A stretch of 64,000 nt of DNA from Mytilus californianus. Lineage: Eukaryota; Mollusca; Bivalvia; Mytilida; Mytilidae. Positions 37,801-50,519 of this stretch are shown piece after piece. A program made the position numbers and the translations under genes. The stretch's first letter is position 1. Each line of letters opens with the position of its first letter. The notes under the pieces were generated by a model. That model was not told the origin of the DNA and ran no database searches. It was given only the letters and a program-made list of their open reading frames with translations. The DNA lies in the NCBI RefSeq assembly GCF_021869535.1, contig NW_026262593.1, positions 73,226,822-73,290,821 of the forward strand, read 5' to 3'.

Positions 37801-38849
37801 GTTTCTTCTGTCAGATGAGTTTTTTATTTCTTTTTGGTATCGGCAGCCTCTTTTGTGCAATGTTAATGATTCAGACTACTTGTAGCCTTTCATTTTGCAT
37901 GGAACCAAGGTGATATCAATATAAGTTGTACTTGAACATAAGACAGAACTGTGAAAAAAATTCCACTTAAAACATTTTTCATATCTGATTAAACTTGGAT
38001 TGAATACTTTTTTAAAACATTTTATCTAATTGTTGGAGCATGTACCGCACATAACAGCATGTATATAATGATGTATGTGTATACCTCATTTGTTTATAAA
38101 GAAACTTTCTTTGATATTTATTTTTATTATTACGTCCTAACATGTTAACAGCTTAACAAATTGAAATGCAAATTCATATCATAAATCATGTATCATGCAC
38201 ACCTACAATGCCTAAGTATTTTGTTAACCTGTACAATTATATAATATATTAGTTTACACTTGGAATTTTAATGCATTCTTGGTTATATAAAATTCATCAA
38301 CAAAGGTTTTACCTAGGTGTTAGACGTTTTGAACGAAAAACAAACTGAACATTGAGTTTAGTACATACAATATGCCAGGAAAGTATTTGTTATTATTTAA
38401 TTTGGGATAAATAAAGACAAAAGTAGTTTTCCGATTTCTTAAGTTCACATATTGATAAAGAGGACAAAGCAAGGTAACAAACAAAAACCGAGGTAATTGC
38501 ATAAATTATTAAAGGAGTGAGGCATGCATCAACCACATTGTAAATCCGCGCTCATTATGTCGTAATCGGGAATAGTACATAGATATATCGTATCGGGTAA
38601 CCAATGCGTGATGGTGATGACCTCTAAACTTATGTAATGTCAATTTCAGTTGTTTATAGGAAGTAACATTATGCAGTAGACATACAAGATATAAACAATT
38701 ACGGAATATGAATTATACAAATCAGAATATGATTTCAAACATATTAAAGATAAAGCAAATTAAATAAAGTAATTATCAATACAAACAAATAGATATTTTC
38801 AAAAAATAAAAGAAATGCACTATTAACTGTTAATTTCATAAATGCATCA

Positions 38850-39175
38850 TATGATATAAGCGGGAGATTTGGCTAGCAATAAAACCAGGTTCAACCAACC
38901 ATTTTTGTTTAAAACGTCCTGTACCAAGTCAGGAATATGGCATTTGTTATCAGTTCTATGTATGTTGGCGTTTGCCTTTGTTGTAGTTTTTTGTTTCTGT
39001 TGTTCCGTTGTTTTCCTCGAAAAGTCGATGTGTTTCCCTCGGTTTTAGTTTGTTACCCAGATTATTTTTTGCTTAATCGAATTATGACTATTGATCAGCG
39101 GTATACTACTGTTGCCTTTATTTACAAAAGTTTCGAAGTATTATTACGACTGTTTTTACCCTTAAAAAGCAGTTT
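38850..39175 (+). mobile_element. RT-D 3' tail
   Basis: It shares GCGGGAGATTTGGCTAGC, CCTGTACCAAGTCAGGAATA, TTTCCCTCGGTTTTAG and the end GCGGTATACTACTGTTGCC with 63480-63745. The 80-codon frame at 38937-39179 is only this tail read through. Confidence 0.7.
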
Positions 39176-39179
39176 ATAA

Positions 39180-39767
39180 CATTAATCAGAACATACCTTT
39201 ACATTATCCATCATATAAAAACGAAGAAAGTAAATTGATTTGGTGGAACTTCAAAGGTCAATATTTGAATATCAGCAATGAAACCACTTTATTTGATTTT
39301 GAAAAGGAAGTCTCCATATGCTGATTTAAAAATTTTCAAGTGGAAAATCTATAAAGAAGTTATAAGATCTTATTAATTTGCAGGTCTTTTCCTAGATTAA
39401 GAAATAAACAAATTCTCAATTTTAAATCATCTCTCTTCATTAAAAAAAACTTGTCAAGAATAAGCATGTAGGATTTTAAATTCTTTTTATTTTATTTCTT
39501 GCTTTGCACATTGTTCAAATGTCAGGTGCCTGTTCATTAACATACAAATGATGAGGCAAAGAATCGGAATATTTCATGTGATATGTGAGGATAGGTAAAA
39601 GACGACGAGGGTGGTTTTTAACGACCTTGACTACCCATGAGGGTCTTGCACGGTCGGTAACTAGGCAAATGCGGAAACCATGATCTATTTTGATTGAACA
39701 TTTCTATAAGAGTCAAAATTATACTGAATAACGTATAAACGAAATGTGTGATATCATTAGATTACAC
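39180..39767. other. 3' flank of pseudogene 2, nothing recognised
   Basis: AT-rich DNA without a recognisable coding frame or repeat. Any 3' untranslated region of the ancestral gene would lie at its right end. Confidence 0.4.
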
Positions 39768-41710
39768 TGGAAAGCCTTGATGCTGCACTGGTTATTCTAT
39801 GTTTATCATGCTTAGCAGCTGCTTGGAAATATTCCCTTGCACAATATATATTACCCAATAACTGGTGAGCTATGCAACACATAATTAATGAATTCAGGGA
39901 TTCGGGATGATCTTATTTAGTACAACATTTTGAAATATTCCATTGAGCATAGTCAGTTTTTGGTGTGAAAACTGTCTACATAATATAATGTGATGTAGAT
40001 GGTAGGAACATAGGAAGCTCAGGAAAAGTGAAAATGTTAATGGAGGAAAACTGCTTGCAACATTTAGTTGTAGTTTTTGTGGAACCATTGATGAATTTTG
40101 GAAAACCTCAGAAGAATGAATTGGTATTAATTTAAACACTCTATTGAGTTTTTCTTTTTTCATGAAATTCAACTCATTTTTTTAAGGTGTTTGAATGGAC
40201 AATAATATAATCCAGTATAAATTGTCTCGTCTGTGTACTTATGCAATGTATATTTTAGTACAGTTAATGCGTCTAAGTATTTTTTGTGAACATAGAAGAA
40301 AGAAGCTAAGTACAACAACCCTGATACTGCATCCGAATGTAAACCGATCACTGAATGACTAAGACCATATTTGTACCTGAGGTAATGATGTTTGTTTCCT
40401 GTCCTATCTGGGTATAGTGTTTCTTCTGGACCATGCATAAATGCTTCTGATATTTGACGAGCAAATACAAATCTAGATAAACCAGTTCTGGAACTATGTA
40501 GAAAATCATAGAGCAGTCTCAAAACTCGATCAGATCTACCCCTTGTATTGATTGTATCAAATGCTACCATTATTTGTTGTAAGAATCTGCTGTTTCTGCT
40601 TATTAAGGTTTCGGGGATGTCGTAAGACTGGATTTGATAATCTTCTAAAGTCTCAGAAGATGCAAAACAACTAATTCCTTTCCATATAAATTCTCAAGTA
40701 TGGTGATAAATTTTTCTTTGTTATAAGTATTGAACCTTAAAGAGAACAAGTTATTGTCAGGAATAAAATAATGTGACAATATTGAGTATCTTACACAGTA
40801 GAGCAGCCGTTGCAGACATGCCATAAAACAAGGTATGATATTGTCTGGTCTCCATAAATATGGGTCTGTTTCTTCTAAAATCCAAAACATCAGTGTTTTC
40901 AAGAAGTATGAACATAATAAACCTTTCAAATCTGTATGTTTTTCTAGTAATTCCTTCAGCAAGACTTTAAACATGGCATAACATAATAATTGTGTACGGC
41001 TAAAAGAAAATATAAGAATTTTTTCTGCTACAGAAAAAGAAATTCGCCATTCTAGATGTTCATTTATGGATACTTTGCAGCCAATTGGAACCAATAACAC
41101 TCCATTAGATACTATTTTTTATATGATTTCAGATGAAGGCCATATTGTACGTGGTCTGCTAACCCATGGCTTTGATTGAAATATCCATTTGTCGCATTTA
41201 AAACAAGATCATGTGTTTCATCTTCATTTGATATACATGGTCCATGGATTTTTCTGGAAAACAATGCGGGATACAAACGTTTTTCACATTCTTACAGTGC
41301 AGTTTATATAGTTCAATGGAAAGCACAAATCCCCGATGGTTTTTTTGCCACACATTCGGAGTTGTTTTTATATTATGATTTAAAAGCCACAATTGTGTGA
41401 AGCATGGCTGTGTCTCCTCGGTGTTCATAATTAATGGAAGCGGATAAAATTGACTTTGAAATTCTGTTTCTGATTGATACATTTAAAAGCTAGTACCAAT
41501 AATCATTAAATCTAAATCACTACCTTTCAAATGGAGTACTTCGCCATTACTTTCACTAACTATCATGTTTTCACTGTGTCCAATGACCCTTATTGTGAAA
41601 GCAAACCTCCTAGTTCTCACGACCTTCTCAGATCCAATCTTTTGGCAAAGATATTTGTAAAAATTTAATGATTCGCTTTTTCCTACGGAAATTCTTGCCA
41701 TTTTCAGCAT
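39768..41710 (-). pseudogene. Mab-21/cGLR-like pseudogene 2, full length, frameshifted
   Basis: It is collinear with the intact gene from its ATG (41708-41710) to the LDKY-like C-terminus near 39770. The start gives MLKMARISVGK, then the shared NFYKYLCQKIGSE segment. The acidic pair survives as GSDLDLM, but the glycine of the G-S motif has become E (S-E-S-N-G-E). An in-frame TAA at 41483-41485 falls just after this motif where the intact copy has a lysine. The following reading frame restarts at once in the same phase. Frame changes follow near 41100-41200, 40600-40650 and 40170, and the last 120 or so codons are badly eroded. The Mab-21 lobe (40700-41100) is still very similar to the intact protein, including SYFLKTLMFW and HYFIPDNNLF. 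No functional full-length product is expected. The 5' leader intron is still visible. Confidence 0.9.
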
Positions 41711-41716
41711 GTCATT

Positions 41717-41942
41717 CTACTAACTTAAATATCTGCACTTTATTCTATTTCCTAATAGTTCTCTATCTTACCATACCTAGAAAAATAAATGAGCAGATTT
41801 TTGGTTATTTTTGAAAAATAAGGATGATTGTCATCTTATGACCAATACAGCTAGCTAAAGCTTTGCGGAAAGCAGTTTGTTCTTTATGTTAATTAAAGAG
41901 ATTCCTCAGATTGAGGTGATTTAAAAAAGAAATCTAACTTAC
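41717..41942 (-). other. Relic 5' leader intron of pseudogene 2
   Basis: On the minus strand a donor reading AAG|GTAAGT lies at 41943/41942 and an acceptor TAG ends at 41717, giving an intron of about 226 bases directly upstream of the ATG exon. The equivalent region of pseudogene 1 aligns throughout. The signals fit an ancestral gene with a non-coding first exon and one coding exon. Confidence 0.6.
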
Positions 41943-42234
41943 CTTATCTGTGCAGAATCAGTCCGCAAGAAAATAAATGGTGGCTACTAACAAAACTTTG
42001 ATTTTCTACATTAGCTTATGTTTCATAACAACGATTGCTCAAAATTGCATTGTAATATATAAACCGTTCACATGATTCCTTTTAAGGAAACAAAAATAAT
42101 AATCTTACTAAGAAGGCACTTTACCATAGCAAAGTAGATTATTAACTGAATTCATTGTTAAACAATTGACCCGAGAAAGCTTACCACCTGATGTATGCAC
42201 AAAGCTATTAGCGAAAAAAAATATATGATATACA

Positions 42235-42640
42235 TTAACAAACGACAACCACTGAATTACAGGCACCTGTCTTGGGACAAGCACGTACAGAATGTGGCGG
42301 GGTTAAACTAGTTTGCTGGCACCAGCCCCCACCCCCCGGCCCCCTTTAACCCGGAACAGCAGGGGTATAACAGTGCAACATAAGAACAAACTATAAAAAT
42401 CAGTTGAAAATGGCTTAACTCATTAGATTGATACAAAGCAGAACAACATCTTATAAAAACACAGGCTGTACGTGACAGGGTATTTATACACAACAAATGA
42501 CACTTACAGATCTGAGAGTACTCGCAGTTATTGACGGCTAGTTAAAAGCCAATAACAACAAATAAAAAATCCTGCATCTTAGATTAAATAATCAGTTAGA
42601 ACACATCCAACGTCCAACGGATTTAGTTTAAAGACGTCAT
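42235..42640 (-). mobile_element. RT-C type 3' region, minus strand
   Basis: It contains GGCACCTGTCTTGGGACAAG, a C-rich stretch (42325-42350), CTTAACTCATTAGATTGATAC and GAGAGTACTCGCAGTTATTG. These are reverse complements of the RT-C untranslated region and tail at 53290-53560. The true terminus is missing. Confidence 0.6.
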
Positions 42641-43620
42641 CAACAGTCAGAGAAAAACATGACCTTGTGTAATGCCAAGATACATGTATCATATTGCACA
42701 TATTCCTTTAATTGGAGCAATTTCGTCTCTAGAGATCCTAAGATTGTATCAATTTTAATTCGTATACTGGAATCGTTTTGTTGGCAAGTTTTCGTTGATT
42801 GCGGAATATTGGGTGATGATTTCGTAACTTTCTTGAGGTATATGGATTGGATTTACAATGCCAGTGATATTCGTTTGAGAGTAGCTGAATATACCCGAGC
42901 TATAAATAGAATATAATCATGAAAACTTGACTTCACTTTAACCTTAATATTTTAGGTGAAATAAAAATCCATAATCATTTATAACACACACTAATAATTT
43001 TAAAAAATGATATGAATTACAACATTTGCATTTCTCTAAATTTAGATATAATGTGAAACCATTTGCGAGATGAAGCTCTGCAAAGCAGCAAAATATTAAA
43101 CTCCCGAAGTAGAAAAATCTGACATCCAATATCTTTAAATTACGGTTGCTACGGTACAACAAAAAACACTATCAGTGCGTTAAAGTCTACTGCGAATGGT
43201 ATGCGTACTAAAGCTATACAAAATCATGTTTCTATTCTGAAGTTTAGGGTTGTTTGATAAATATAAAAAAGCTATGATATATATTGATTAACAGTTGAGA
43301 ACATACATGAACCAAAAATCCCACTAGAGGCCAAATCTAGCACATCGAAAGGGAAAGAACCCACAACAAAACATAGAGTATCAGCACCTAACTCAAGGGA
43401 AAGCATACGAAAGGAGATACAATATAAAACGTATATTAACTGTTAACTTTATTTTGCAGAACAAACATACATATTAAAGTGTTCCTCATTATGTACATTC
43501 ACAAATGAGCATCTACCTCATAATCGGTTTCGGTTTCGAGTAAGGTTTTGACTGATGGTGAATATGTCTACTAATAGCTATATAAGAGCATTTTAAATTC
43601 CCATGACTGTAGACATGGTT
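42641..43620. other. Unassigned stretch with one 85-codon frame
   Basis: The frame at 42659-42916 (plus) starts MTLCNAKIHVS and has no recognised domain. The rest has no frame of note. A real small gene cannot be excluded, but nothing supports one. Confidence 0.3.
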
Positions 43621-43678
43621 TATTTTAATGATTGGTTGTGGGTTGACCAACTTCCAGGGGCAAATAGTTCAGTCATGT

Positions 43679-43876
43679 TCAGGAGAAGAACAAATTAACA
43701 ATACATACAATTCAGGAGGAGAACAAATTAACAATACATATTATTCAGGAGGAGAACAAATTAACAATACATACAATTCAGGAGGAGAACAAACTAACAA
43801 TACATACAATTCAGGAGGAGAACAAATTAACAATACATACAATTCAGGAGGAGAACAAAATAACAATACATACAAA
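43679..43876 (+). repeat. 33-bp minisatellite, six units, open reading frame maintained
   Basis: Six head-to-tail units of exactly 33 bases, starting TCAGGAGGAGAACAAATTAA, differ at only a few positions. In one frame each unit encodes the 11-residue S-G-G-E-Q-I-N-N-T-Y-N. The frame is open at 43628-43891. AG at 43656-43657 and AAAAG|GTATGT at 43878/43879 could delimit a 221-bp exon, though the polypyrimidine tract is poor. No upstream or downstream gene is recognised, so it may be non-coding. Confidence 0.85.
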
Positions 43877-45549
43877 AGGTATGTCCTGTAACATAGAAGG
43901 CACGCCATCAAGGTTTGGGAAATTTAGACTGTCACTTGAAAATGAGGGTATATTAGATAAGGACAGAACTTTTGCCTTGCAACTCTAAGAGTTGGCATAG
44001 GATTTAACGATACAATTCTGACCAGACGTGGCTGTTTACTTTAACATTCCACACAACCAAACGGACGCCCCACTTTGGCAAGGGTTTTACTGCCGGTCGG
44101 AAAAGAACAAGAGTGACCATGTTTATATTTCCAAGTTATCGTTTGGGTTGGTTAATTTTAAGGGAAAGGATTGTTTTTTTGTTTTTTGTTTTTTTATCTT
44201 ATACGAATGAAATCTTATAATAGAAGAACAAAATGGTCAGCGAAGTTCTTGTACAAATAAATTCTATAACATCCCTGAATGTTGCATGATTAAATATCAA
44301 TAAAAAGAATCAACATTCAATCAATCAGGGTAACAGTATTTAGAAGAACAAAAAAAACCTGCTTGACGCAGGTACTATAAATTAAGACTTTATAAATGCA
44401 TACGAAGGTATCTGCAACATTTTTTAAACATGTAATATTTTATATAGATTCAAACAGAATTGTGCAACATCGATCAAAAGGTGATAATCGAATAATGAAA
44501 TTAAAAACTTGAAGCTTTTGATAAAGTTTAATTGTTCTGTTTAAAATCGTATGACTTTCTATATTTATTTCTTTGATTCATGATAAAAACAGATTTTTCA
44601 CCTCTCTCATTGAGGCTATTAGGTTCAAGAGTACTCTACGATGTCTTTATGAGTTTTCTTCTTTGTGCGTTTCAATTTTGGGTTAGCTTCTATTGTTCGA
44701 AAGATGATATTTTTAAAAGAATCTTCTCTTCTCAAATGTGCCTCTGGTGTGATTTTGAAAGATTCTTGATATAGCACAGGCAAAACAGAGCCTCGTATAG
44801 TGTGTTGTCTTCCGAGGCATCATGCAAGATGTGAGGAAACAATTAAACACTTTTAAAAGCCACCAGCACCAAACACTTTACTTTCAGTGATTAAAACTTC
44901 TTACCTCTAAGTGTTTCTTTTACATTGTCTTCAACCATATATGTGTATTGTCTTGAATGGTTTTTTTTGCTTCCATTTTCATTGGACTCTCGACCTTCTG
45001 TCTGTACTATATGTAACCTTGATTCTATATTTTAAACAAAGTAACTGATTTATATATAATGACTTTTGAACCATAAAAATGAAAATTACATTTCATAAAC
45101 TGTCATAGGGAACAATTTAAAACTTAGGAAGATTTCTATTACTAATGTAAAACTGAAACTGAGAATATTGAATGTATTGTGAAAAGATCAACAATAAAAA
45201 GAAAATAAAAAAAAAGAAAATCCTAGAAAAAAACAATTTCCTTATGTAAATCTCTGTTTATGTACCGTGTCGTCACTCTGATATTGTTACTTTATATGAA
45301 ATTTTATACTGCTTACCCATAAGTATTGAACATTTTCTGTTTTTAAAAATGATAAGATATTAAAACATAATAAAACACGCCCTACACAAATATTTCCAGT
45401 GTTAATTTGTTTTTTGAGGTCAGTTTTTATTTTTCAATATTGTCTGATGCACATCTGTTTGTTTCAAAATATAACCGTTATACTTGACAACTTATTATAT
45501 CAATTGGCGTCCGTTGCCGATGACCATTTATTTTGAAAATAATGTTTTC

Positions 45550-45690
45550 CTCTGTAAAAAATGAAATAACAAAAATACCGAACTGCAAGGAAAATTCAAG
45601 CCGGAAAGTCCCTTATCAAATAGCAAAATCAAAAGCACATCAAACAAATTGAAAACAACTATCATATTTGGTATATTTTGAGGTTCCTTG
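45550..45690 (-). mobile_element. RT-A 3' tail, minus strand
   Basis: Reverse complement of the RT-A tail end (CGGAAAGTCCCTTATCAAAT and CATCAAACAAATTG on the plus strand). Confidence 0.6.
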
Positions 45691-46374
45691 GGACAAAAAT
45701 CCAAAATATTGATACCGAACATGTAGATTTTTCTTAAAATTAGAAATCTATTTCAACAGCACACATTGCATTTAGAATTGAGTGTACATATTGATCATTC
45801 AGAACTAGAAATTATTCGTCAAACTCAATGTCGAGGCTTAAAACAAAATAATAGTTTGTTCACTAAATTAAATTTAAAAGTTTATTACAAAATAAGTCCT
45901 CTTAATCTAAAAGAACAAGACAAAATTAACAGAACTGTTATGGGATGACCAATGTTTTTCTGATTGTGGGTTAGGTAAGATTAAATGCTGAAGAAAATTA
46001 GTTTTCATCCGTTATCAGGCTGGATAGCTTATTCCAATTGACTGTTTCGTGCAAACGTGGATTTTCTATTGAACACAACTATAACCTACATCTGAAAGTG
46101 AAAAATATGCTTTTTCATCATTAATATGGCTATATTTTTTTATTTTCAGTCCCAGAGACCAGCAAAGTCATTTCCCTCAGCTTCTCTTATCACAATTCAC
46201 ACAAAATAGAATATCCTTTACCTAACGAATAAGGGACACTGTTCAATCGTTATTGTTTTTATTCTCTTTTATTATTTTAGTTAACTATTTACTTTTAGAT
46301 TTTGTATATGCTTTTTGTTTTCTGTTTCCCCTGTTATTGAACATTCTGCCCGTTTCTGTAATTGTTCATCAATG

Positions 46375-46645
46375 TAACCTTCCGAATATGACTGGGTTGG
46401 TACTTACATGAGCAACACGCCGGGTGCCACGTTTGGAGCGAGGTCTGCTTACCCTTCAAGAACACCTGAGATCATCCCAAGTTTTTGTGGGGTTTGTGTT
46501 GCTCAGTCTTGTGTTTTCTATGTTGTGTTTTATGCACTGTTGATTGTCTGTTTTTTTTTTTTTTTTCTTTTTTAGCAATGGCGTTGTCAGTTTACTTATG
46601 AGTTTGTATTTCCCTTTAGTATCTTTCGCCTCTCGTTGATTCAAG
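46375..46645 (+). mobile_element. RT-B 3' tail only
   Basis: The sequence from AGCAACACGCCGGGTGCCAC through GGGGTTTGTGTTGCTCAGTC to AGTATCTTTCGCCTCTCGTTG matches the tails at 1960-2190 and 51000-51240. No coding part is attached. Confidence 0.65.
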
Positions 46646-47449
46646 ATTCTTAAATTCAAAAGAAGGAAATAAAAAGACTCTGTATCAATGTGTTACGTCC
46701 AAACCACTTTTCCAGATTGACCTTCATCAGGAACAATTTTACAACTATGGAAAAAGAAAAAGAAAAAAATACTGAACTCCAGTCTAGTGAAATCCAGATT
46801 AAAAAAAAAGTGCAAAAAAGTAAAAGAGCAATACTCATAAACAAAAATAATATAAACGTTATGAGACGTTATAAAAATATGTTTATCTTTGTTTAATAAC
46901 CTCCACTTGACTCAATCAAAATAAGGAGATGTGGTTTAATTGCAAGGGTTGGAATGACGGGATGCATGTTTTCTTGAATAATAAATTGTTACTTGTTAAA
47001 AATATGTCATACTGTAATTCAAACACGCTAACCCTTAATTAAAATCTTTCTTCTCAAATTTTCAACAATTGCCTATAGTGCATACCTTATAAATAAGTTT
47101 CCAATTTAATTTTTTATTTTACATAGGATAAACATATAGATGAGGGTCACGATTGATTGTACGAAATGCAGAATAATGGTCAAACAAAATATAAAATAGA
47201 GAAAAATGGAATGGTAAAAACAAAGAAAAATTGTGTAAAAATACAAAAATAAGGTAAAAATAAAATACTTATTATAGATAAAAATGATTAACAGAATGCG
47301 AAATGTCATAGTAGGAATTGTCAATGATGGTAATCACTTATCTAACAACTGTCTTGCACATGATACTGTTATTTGTCAATGTAAATCATTAAAAAGTCAT
47401 GTTATCACATTACAATTAAGGTTCAAATGCTAAAAAACACAAACATGGA

Positions 47450-49350
47450 AATTTTAAGGAATAATGGAATGTTAATGACTTTAAGGAATGGCCTGAAAAT
47501 TAAAATAAAAATACTGAAATGATGACCCCTCCCCATTCCTGACTCTCAAACAAAGTAGGGATCAAACTAAACTAAAAATAAAATACCAAAAAACTTTTAC
47601 AGAACATTTAAGATAGTATATCCTTTTTTTATATGATATATGAAACCCTGAAATATTATGTATCGACGAAATGATTAAGAAGTCCTTAATTTTTACATAA
47701 AAAAAAAAAATACTTCTATGTGCTCATTTGCCAGAAAACTATGATACTTAGTAGTGGCATTCCTGTATGTCTTGCATTGATGATCATCTTTACTGTTTAC
47801 AGTTTATACCTATCTATCAAAGTTTTTGAGATAAAAGAATGTTATCTAATATAAGTTTGATTTATTTATAACAGGTAACAATGGTATTTTTAAGGACAAG
47901 GTAGTTGAAAAGCTACATGATTGATAGTTAAGAGAGAATGTATATTTTTTTTTTTTTTTTTTTTTTTGCAATTCTTATATATAACTATGAACTATAATAC
48001 CTTAATTGAATTTGAATAAAATAAAATTTTGATTCTTATAAGAAATGTTTTATTCCTTTTTTTGTATTTATTGATTTTATCTGAAATACTTCTATGATGA
48101 GTTTATGTACAACCACTAGATTGATGCAACTGCTGGGGAGGTTTCTTCCACAAGTTATTACAAGCTCAATAGTCAGCACTAATGTAGTGACATGAATTAT
48201 CATTGATATGGTCGTAATCATGATAATTATAAATGTTTACAAAACTTTTAAATTTTCGAAATACTAAGGATTTACTACCCCAGGGATACATTACCGTAGC
48301 TGTATTTGGAAACACCTTTCGGAATTTTGGATGTAAACAAAATGTTTAGTAATTTTTAAATATAACTAGTATGCATGATATGTAATATGAACTTGTAAAT
48401 TAAAACTATTGAACTGCAATAGGCGAAGTAAAACTGAGACATACATCAAAAAAGAATGTTCATTATTCAGAATAAATCAGAAGTTTAAACGTGTCCACAT
48501 ATCTCACCATAAACATGCTGATGTGTGCAATACTGCATCAGTTAAACAAAATATATTAAAAGATGTTTCAAGCCAAGTTAAACGTTTCAGAAGAATTCTT
48601 AAATAAAGTAATAAATCTTCGTAAATCAAAGCTTTAATTCCTTGTACGGATTTGACAATAATTTAGGTCTTTTTTATTGGATCATCTTTTCCACGTGACA
48701 CAGATTTCAGACTTATTTGACTCTTAAATTTTTACTTCAGAATATCAAATTAACTTTACAGTAAAACACTTCAGATAATAGGTGAGTATTGAGCGCTAAC
48801 ACACATGTTTAATCCAACCATATTCTTGGTGTGCATGTCCAAAGACAGAAACCAGTAAACTAATGGTTTTTATTTGTTGATATATTTTTTTTTCTCATTT
48901 GATGATATATCTTAAATGACTTAAATATATCTGACTTCGAACAAATCTATAAAAATGTGTATTTTATCTAATAATGCTTATATATCAAAACGGATGCGTA
49001 ATTTACTTCAATTTAATATTCCGTAGCAGTTCGATTTTAAGAACTATTAATATTATATGATGCTTGTATCACAAGTCATCATTTGTAAAGTGGTATTTTA
49101 AAAAAAATGTCATGATCTTAAAATGTGCTTCTTGTATATTTTGTTGGCTTTACATTACTTTTGAACTTTATCCGTAGAAGAAACGCGTGTCTGGCGTACA
49201 AATTTTAATCCTGGTATCCAGCAGCAGCAAATGGTACTTGACATTTGACTTGCCTTTTAGTTTTTCTTGGTCAAGGTTATTGACACACACCTACCATACT
49301 ACCATAGAATTGTTGTTGTTTCTATCTCTTTTTACTGAAGGGCAAGATGT
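47450..49350. other. No recognisable gene
   Basis: It has a 20-base-plus T run near 47946-47967 and a 65-codon lysine-rich frame at 48409-48606 that lacks an ATG start and a known domain. Otherwise the DNA is AT-rich and unassigned. Confidence 0.4.
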
Positions 49351-49912
49351 AAGGACATATTTAAACCAAAATATCTTTAAACAAACAGCACCAACAATTA
49401 CTTGCAATTAATTAAAACGTGGTACCTTTTAGTATAACATTTCAATCGTAGATGATTATTCATTTGTCAATGTCTTATTTGTTTTTGTTTTCTGCTTCCA
49501 TTATCATTCAACTCCCTGCACCTATTCTGTATAATTGTTAAGTTGATATAATGTTTCAAAATAAATCACTGATTTATATAGTCACTTTGATTCAAATAAA
49601 TTTTAAAACAATTACAAATCTAGTTGACAAATTGAAAACTAAAACTATTAATATCGAATTGAATGAAGTGAAAAAAGCTACACTGAAGAAGGAAATAAAA
49701 AAAAAAATTCTTGGAATTGATAAAAAATATTTCCTTATGTATATAGATTTTTATATACACTAAAGAAACTATGCATCTTTAAACATTGTACTTGTTATGC
49801 ATATTTTACACTTTTATTTAACATGACAACCATTACTTTAAAATCTTCCTTGTCAAAATTCTCAGATAGTTGACTATAGTGCACACCCTGCATAGAAATA
49901 TTACTTTTTTTT

Positions 49913-49940
49913 GGGGGGGGGGGGGGGGGGAGGGAGGGGG
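49913..49940 (+). repeat. Poly-G tract
   Basis: Eighteen G in a row, then AGGGAGGGGG, preceded by an oligo-T run. The tract is G-quadruplex capable and also prone to length error in sequencing. Confidence 0.95.
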
Positions 49941-50383
49941 TTAGTATTGATATTACACTGATTTTGTGATGCGTGTATGTTCATCTTAAGATATTAAACT
50001 TGACAAATGACATTTAAATGAGGGTCTCGATTGGGTTTATATGATAGAAAATAATAGGAAATAAAGAGTACGGTAAACTGTCAAAGAATAAAGAATACAT
50101 TAATATGGTGTGCTAAGGTATAACGAAAAATTCTGTCAAAATCAATAAAGTAAGACAACATACTTAATACAGCAATTGATGATTAGCAGAATCACGAAAC
50201 ATCGTACGTTTTCTGTACATAAAATTAATAATTTGATCACAGTAGGAAAAGTAAAAATGACGCTAATCGCTTAATATCTAAAAACTGTTCTGTACACAAT
50301 CATGTTAATATCATAATTGCTTAATAATAATCATGTAATTCAGTTTCTAACATAACAGTTAACGTTCAATTGATAGTGGCGAA

Positions 50384-50500
50384 GCAAGGCCAATTTTTAG
50401 TTTACGCCCGAACATCGGCGAGGGGTTCAAAGGCCCCAACGACCCCAGGGCAGAGGACCTCCGGGTTGGGAGCGAAACCCCGGAAGTTCACGTGTTGTCG
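50384..50500 (+). other. GC-rich block of unknown origin
   Basis: About 115 bases including GAACATCGGCGAGGGG, CAAAGGCCCC and CCTCCGGGTTGGGAGCG stand out sharply from the AT-rich surroundings and directly precede the truncated RT-B copy. It contributes most of a 63-codon frame (50370-50561) with no recognised domain. It may be part of another element. Confidence 0.5.
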
Positions 50501-50519
50501 TGAAAAAAATACCGTGTCT

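Larger units (their letters stand above)
7440..50010. repeat. Dispersed set of diverged locus repeats (about 0.6-1 kb units)
   Basis: Three blocks recur in one order and orientation. Block B: TCTGATTTATATAG followed by ACTTTGAAACAGGGAAATG. Block C: TTCTGGATTTACCTTCATCA, then CAGCTGCAAGGAA. Block D: GTTACTTGATATGGATATTG. Block D anchors are near 11266, 14480, 16102, 24648, 28621, 31785, 32290, 45283, 46988 and 49787. B or C blocks also lie near 7560, 9545, 10690, 12090, 15785, 19130, 19560, 31430, 31960, 45050 and 49570. No frame is conserved among copies, so this is not an obvious gene. It is best read as flanking DNA amplified with the Mab-21-like locus. Confidence 0.6.

Noticed and set aside
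43679..43876. The 33-bp repeats as a CRISPR array
   Set aside because: The units are head-to-tail without spacers, and the context is an animal genome.
44028..44210. A 60-codon frame starting MAVYFNIPHNQ
   Set aside because: It begins at a non-ATG codon, ends in a T-rich tract and shows no domain or splice context.
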